From the NCBI RefSeq assembly GCF_900184735.1, contig NZ_LT855391.1, forward strand, positions 1-63,806: a stretch of DNA of 63,806 nucleotides. Reading direction: 5' to 3'. Origin of the DNA: Paucisalibacillus globulus. GTDB taxonomy: Bacteria; Bacillota; Bacilli; Bacillales; Amphibacillaceae. Numbering within the stretch: the stretch's first letter is position 1; each line of letters starts with the position of its first letter. The translations under genes and the position numbers were made by a program. The notes under the pieces were generated by a model. It saw nothing but the letters and a program-made list of their open reading frames with translations, was not told where the DNA came from and made no database searches. Of this stretch, positions 62,803 to 63,806 are shown piece after piece.

Positions 62803-62882
62803 AGTTAAGTCCTCGATCTATTAGTATCCGTCAGCTCCACGTGTCACCACGCTTCCACCTCGGACCTATCAACCTCATAGTC
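62803..62882 (-). rRNA. 23S rRNA 3'-end fragment fused to a half tRNA
   Basis: About 80 bases of the 23S 3' end (GACTATGAGGTTGATAGG ... ATCGAGGACTTAACT) identical to 63722-63801, but upstream sequence is tRNA-Arg, not 23S. The 16S and the rest of the 23S are missing. Confidence 0.9.
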
Positions 62883-62912
62883 AAACGCTCTATCCAATTG
62901 AGCTACGGGCGC
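62878..62912 (-). pseudogene. tRNA-Arg 5' half, truncated
   Basis: Minus strand GCGCCCGTAGCTCAATTGG then ATAGAGCGTTTGACTA, the acceptor, D-arm and start of the anticodon loop of a tRNA-Arg(ACG), then it breaks into 23S sequence at the shared GACTA. Confidence 0.88.
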
Positions 62913-62915
62913 ATA

Positions 62916-63004
62916 TGGTGCCGAGGACCGGAATCGAACCGGTACGGTAGTCACCTACCGCAGGATTTTAAGTCCTGTGCGTCTGCCAGTTCCGCCACCC
63001 CGGC
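62916..63004 (-). tRNA. tRNA-Leu (anticodon TAA)
   Basis: GCCGGGGTGGCGGAACTGGC start, anticodon loop with TAA, long variable arm and encoded CCA. 89 bases, class II. Confidence 0.95.
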
Positions 63005-63010
63005 ACTATA

Positions 63011-63085
63011 TGGAGCGGAAGACGGGATTCGAACCCGCGACCCCCACCTTGGCAAGGTGGTGTTCTACCACTGAACTACTTCCGC
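63011..63085 (-). tRNA. tRNA-Gly (anticodon GCC)
   Basis: GCGGAAGTAGTTCAGTGG start, anticodon GCC in CTTGCCAAG, encoded CCA (TCCA end). 75 bases. Confidence 0.95.
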
Positions 63086-63099
63086 GTCTATTAAATTAA

Positions 63100-63184
63100 T
63101 GGTGCGGGTGAAGGGAGTCGAACCCCCACATCCGAAGATACTAGATCCTAAGTCTAGCGCGTCTGCCAATTCCGCCACACCCGC
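63100..63184 (-). tRNA. tRNA-Leu (anticodon TAG)
   Basis: GCGGGTGTGGCGGAATTGGC start, anticodon loop CTTAGGA (TAG), long variable arm, encoded CCA. 85 bases. Confidence 0.95.
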
Positions 63185-63193
63185 ATAATAAAA

Positions 63194-63269
63194 TGGTGAG
63201 CCATGTAGGATTCGAACCTACGACCCTCTGATTAAAAGTCAGATGCTCTACCGACTGAGCTAATGGCTC
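63194..63269 (-). tRNA. tRNA-Lys (anticodon TTT)
   Basis: GAGCCATTAGCTCAGTCGG start, anticodon TTT in ACTTTTAAT, encoded CCA. 76 bases. Confidence 0.95.
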
Positions 63270-63329
63270 ATTTCGAATTCATGTTGCTTAGTATATCTAA
63301 TTATAAGAATAACATTCATCCAGAAAAAA

Positions 63330-63405
<76 letters not shown>

Positions 63406-63408
63406 AAA

Positions 63409-63484
63409 TGGTGGAGGATGCAGGGCTCGAACCTGCGACCCCCTGCTTGTAAGGCAGGTGCTCTCCCAGCTGAGCTAATCCTCC
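63409..63484 (-). tRNA. tRNA-Val (anticodon TAC)
   Basis: GGAGGATTAGCTCAGCTGG start, anticodon TAC in CCTTACAAG, encoded CCA. It abuts the 5S 3' end. The order Val-Thr-Lys-Leu-Gly-Leu-(Arg) is the familiar Bacillus post-5S cluster. Confidence 0.95.
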
Positions 63485-63601
<117 letters not shown>

Positions 63602-63721
63602 AATATCTTAAAATGAAGACAAGATATATTATATTCATTTCTTGAAAGAAATGCAAGGGTTTTTAAAAAAATAATTTATACCCTAAAAACTAAATAAGAG
63701 TAAACAACGAATCAAAAAGTT

Positions 63722-63806
63722 AGTTAAGTCCTCGATCTATTAGTATCCGTCAGCTCCACGTGTCACCACGCTTCCACCTCGGACCTATCAACCTCATAGT
63801 CTCTAA
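63722..63806 (-). rRNA. 23S rRNA, 3' end (continues beyond the window)
   Basis: The last ~85 bases of a 23S gene, ending with ATCGAGGACTTAACT on the minus strand. The spacer to 5S (63602-63721) contains a stretch repeated at 62759-62802. At the window edge it continues TTAGAGACTATGAGG, genuine 23S sequence. Confidence 0.92.

Noticed and set aside
62841-63074. ORFs across the tRNA and 5S genes
   Set aside because: Antisense translations of structural RNA genes, a well-known source of spurious annotated proteins; the ORF at 63418-63645 is the same case.

Overview
The window looks like a stretch of chromosome from an AT-rich, spore-forming Bacillota of the family Bacillaceae. An Oceanobacillus/Virgibacillus/Ornithinibacillus-like relative is my guess, not a demonstrated assignment. 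The evidence is gene order: compared with Bacillus subtilis, the interval from ctsR through sigH, rpoBC, str, S10-spc-alpha, ecfA1A2T and cwlD to pdaB is present almost gene for gene. Sporulation and germination genes (pdaB, kbaA, gerD, cwlD, sigH) show that the organism makes endospores. Nearly all genes lie on the minus strand. Both edges fall inside rRNA genes, with the 5' end of a 16S gene at base 1 and the 3' end of a 23S gene at base 63806, so the window may be a whole contig bounded by rRNA repeats.

Layout from left to right: (1) 1-560, rRNA promoters and leader for a leftward rrn operon, plus a small hypothetical gene. (2) 960-5150, pdaB, kbaA, gerD, salA and cwlD. (3) 5340-8770, an accessory patch with a tandem DUF2294 protein, a small unknown gene, a Yip1-like membrane protein coupled to a membrane-fusion protein, and a small membrane protein. 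(4) 9018-13398, rpsI, rplM, truA and the ECF transporter module. (5) 13905-28241, the alpha, spc and S10 ribosomal operons with secY, adk and infA. (6) 28918-33751, tufA, fusA, rpsG, rpsL and rplGB. (7) 33823-46098, a possible 38-residue gene, rpoC, rpoB, ybxB, rplL, rplJ, rplA, rplK, nusG, secE and rpmGB. (8) 46172-53102, sigH, rae1, rlmB, mrnC, cysS, cysE (with a cysteine T-box) and gltX. (9) 53369-61432, yacL, radA and the CtsR stress operon clpC-mcsB-mcsA-ctsR. (10) 61696-63806, an MgtC-family gene and an rRNA/tRNA cluster.

Most genes serve protein synthesis: transcription, ribosome assembly, elongation, tRNA charging and rRNA maturation. They sit with SecY/SecE export and the CtsR/McsAB/ClpC quality-control system.

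The departures from the usual Bacillaceae order are the most informative part. map is missing between adk and infA, and its neighbour, a KOW-domain gene, survives only as a frameshifted pseudogene. disA is missing between radA and yacL, and ispD-ispF are missing between yacL and gltX. Several gaps carry large palindromic repeats, including two loci where two repeat copies face each other as giant inverted repeats, and one 128-bp tandem duplication. A degenerate array with a 52-bp period lies between tufA and rpsJ. In the tRNA cluster, the 5' half of a tRNA-Arg gene is fused at a shared GACTA to the last ~80 bases of a 23S gene. I see no CRISPR array, prophage or intact insertion sequence. The best candidate for something undescribed is the 38-residue Cys/His-containing ORF between rpoC and rplGB.
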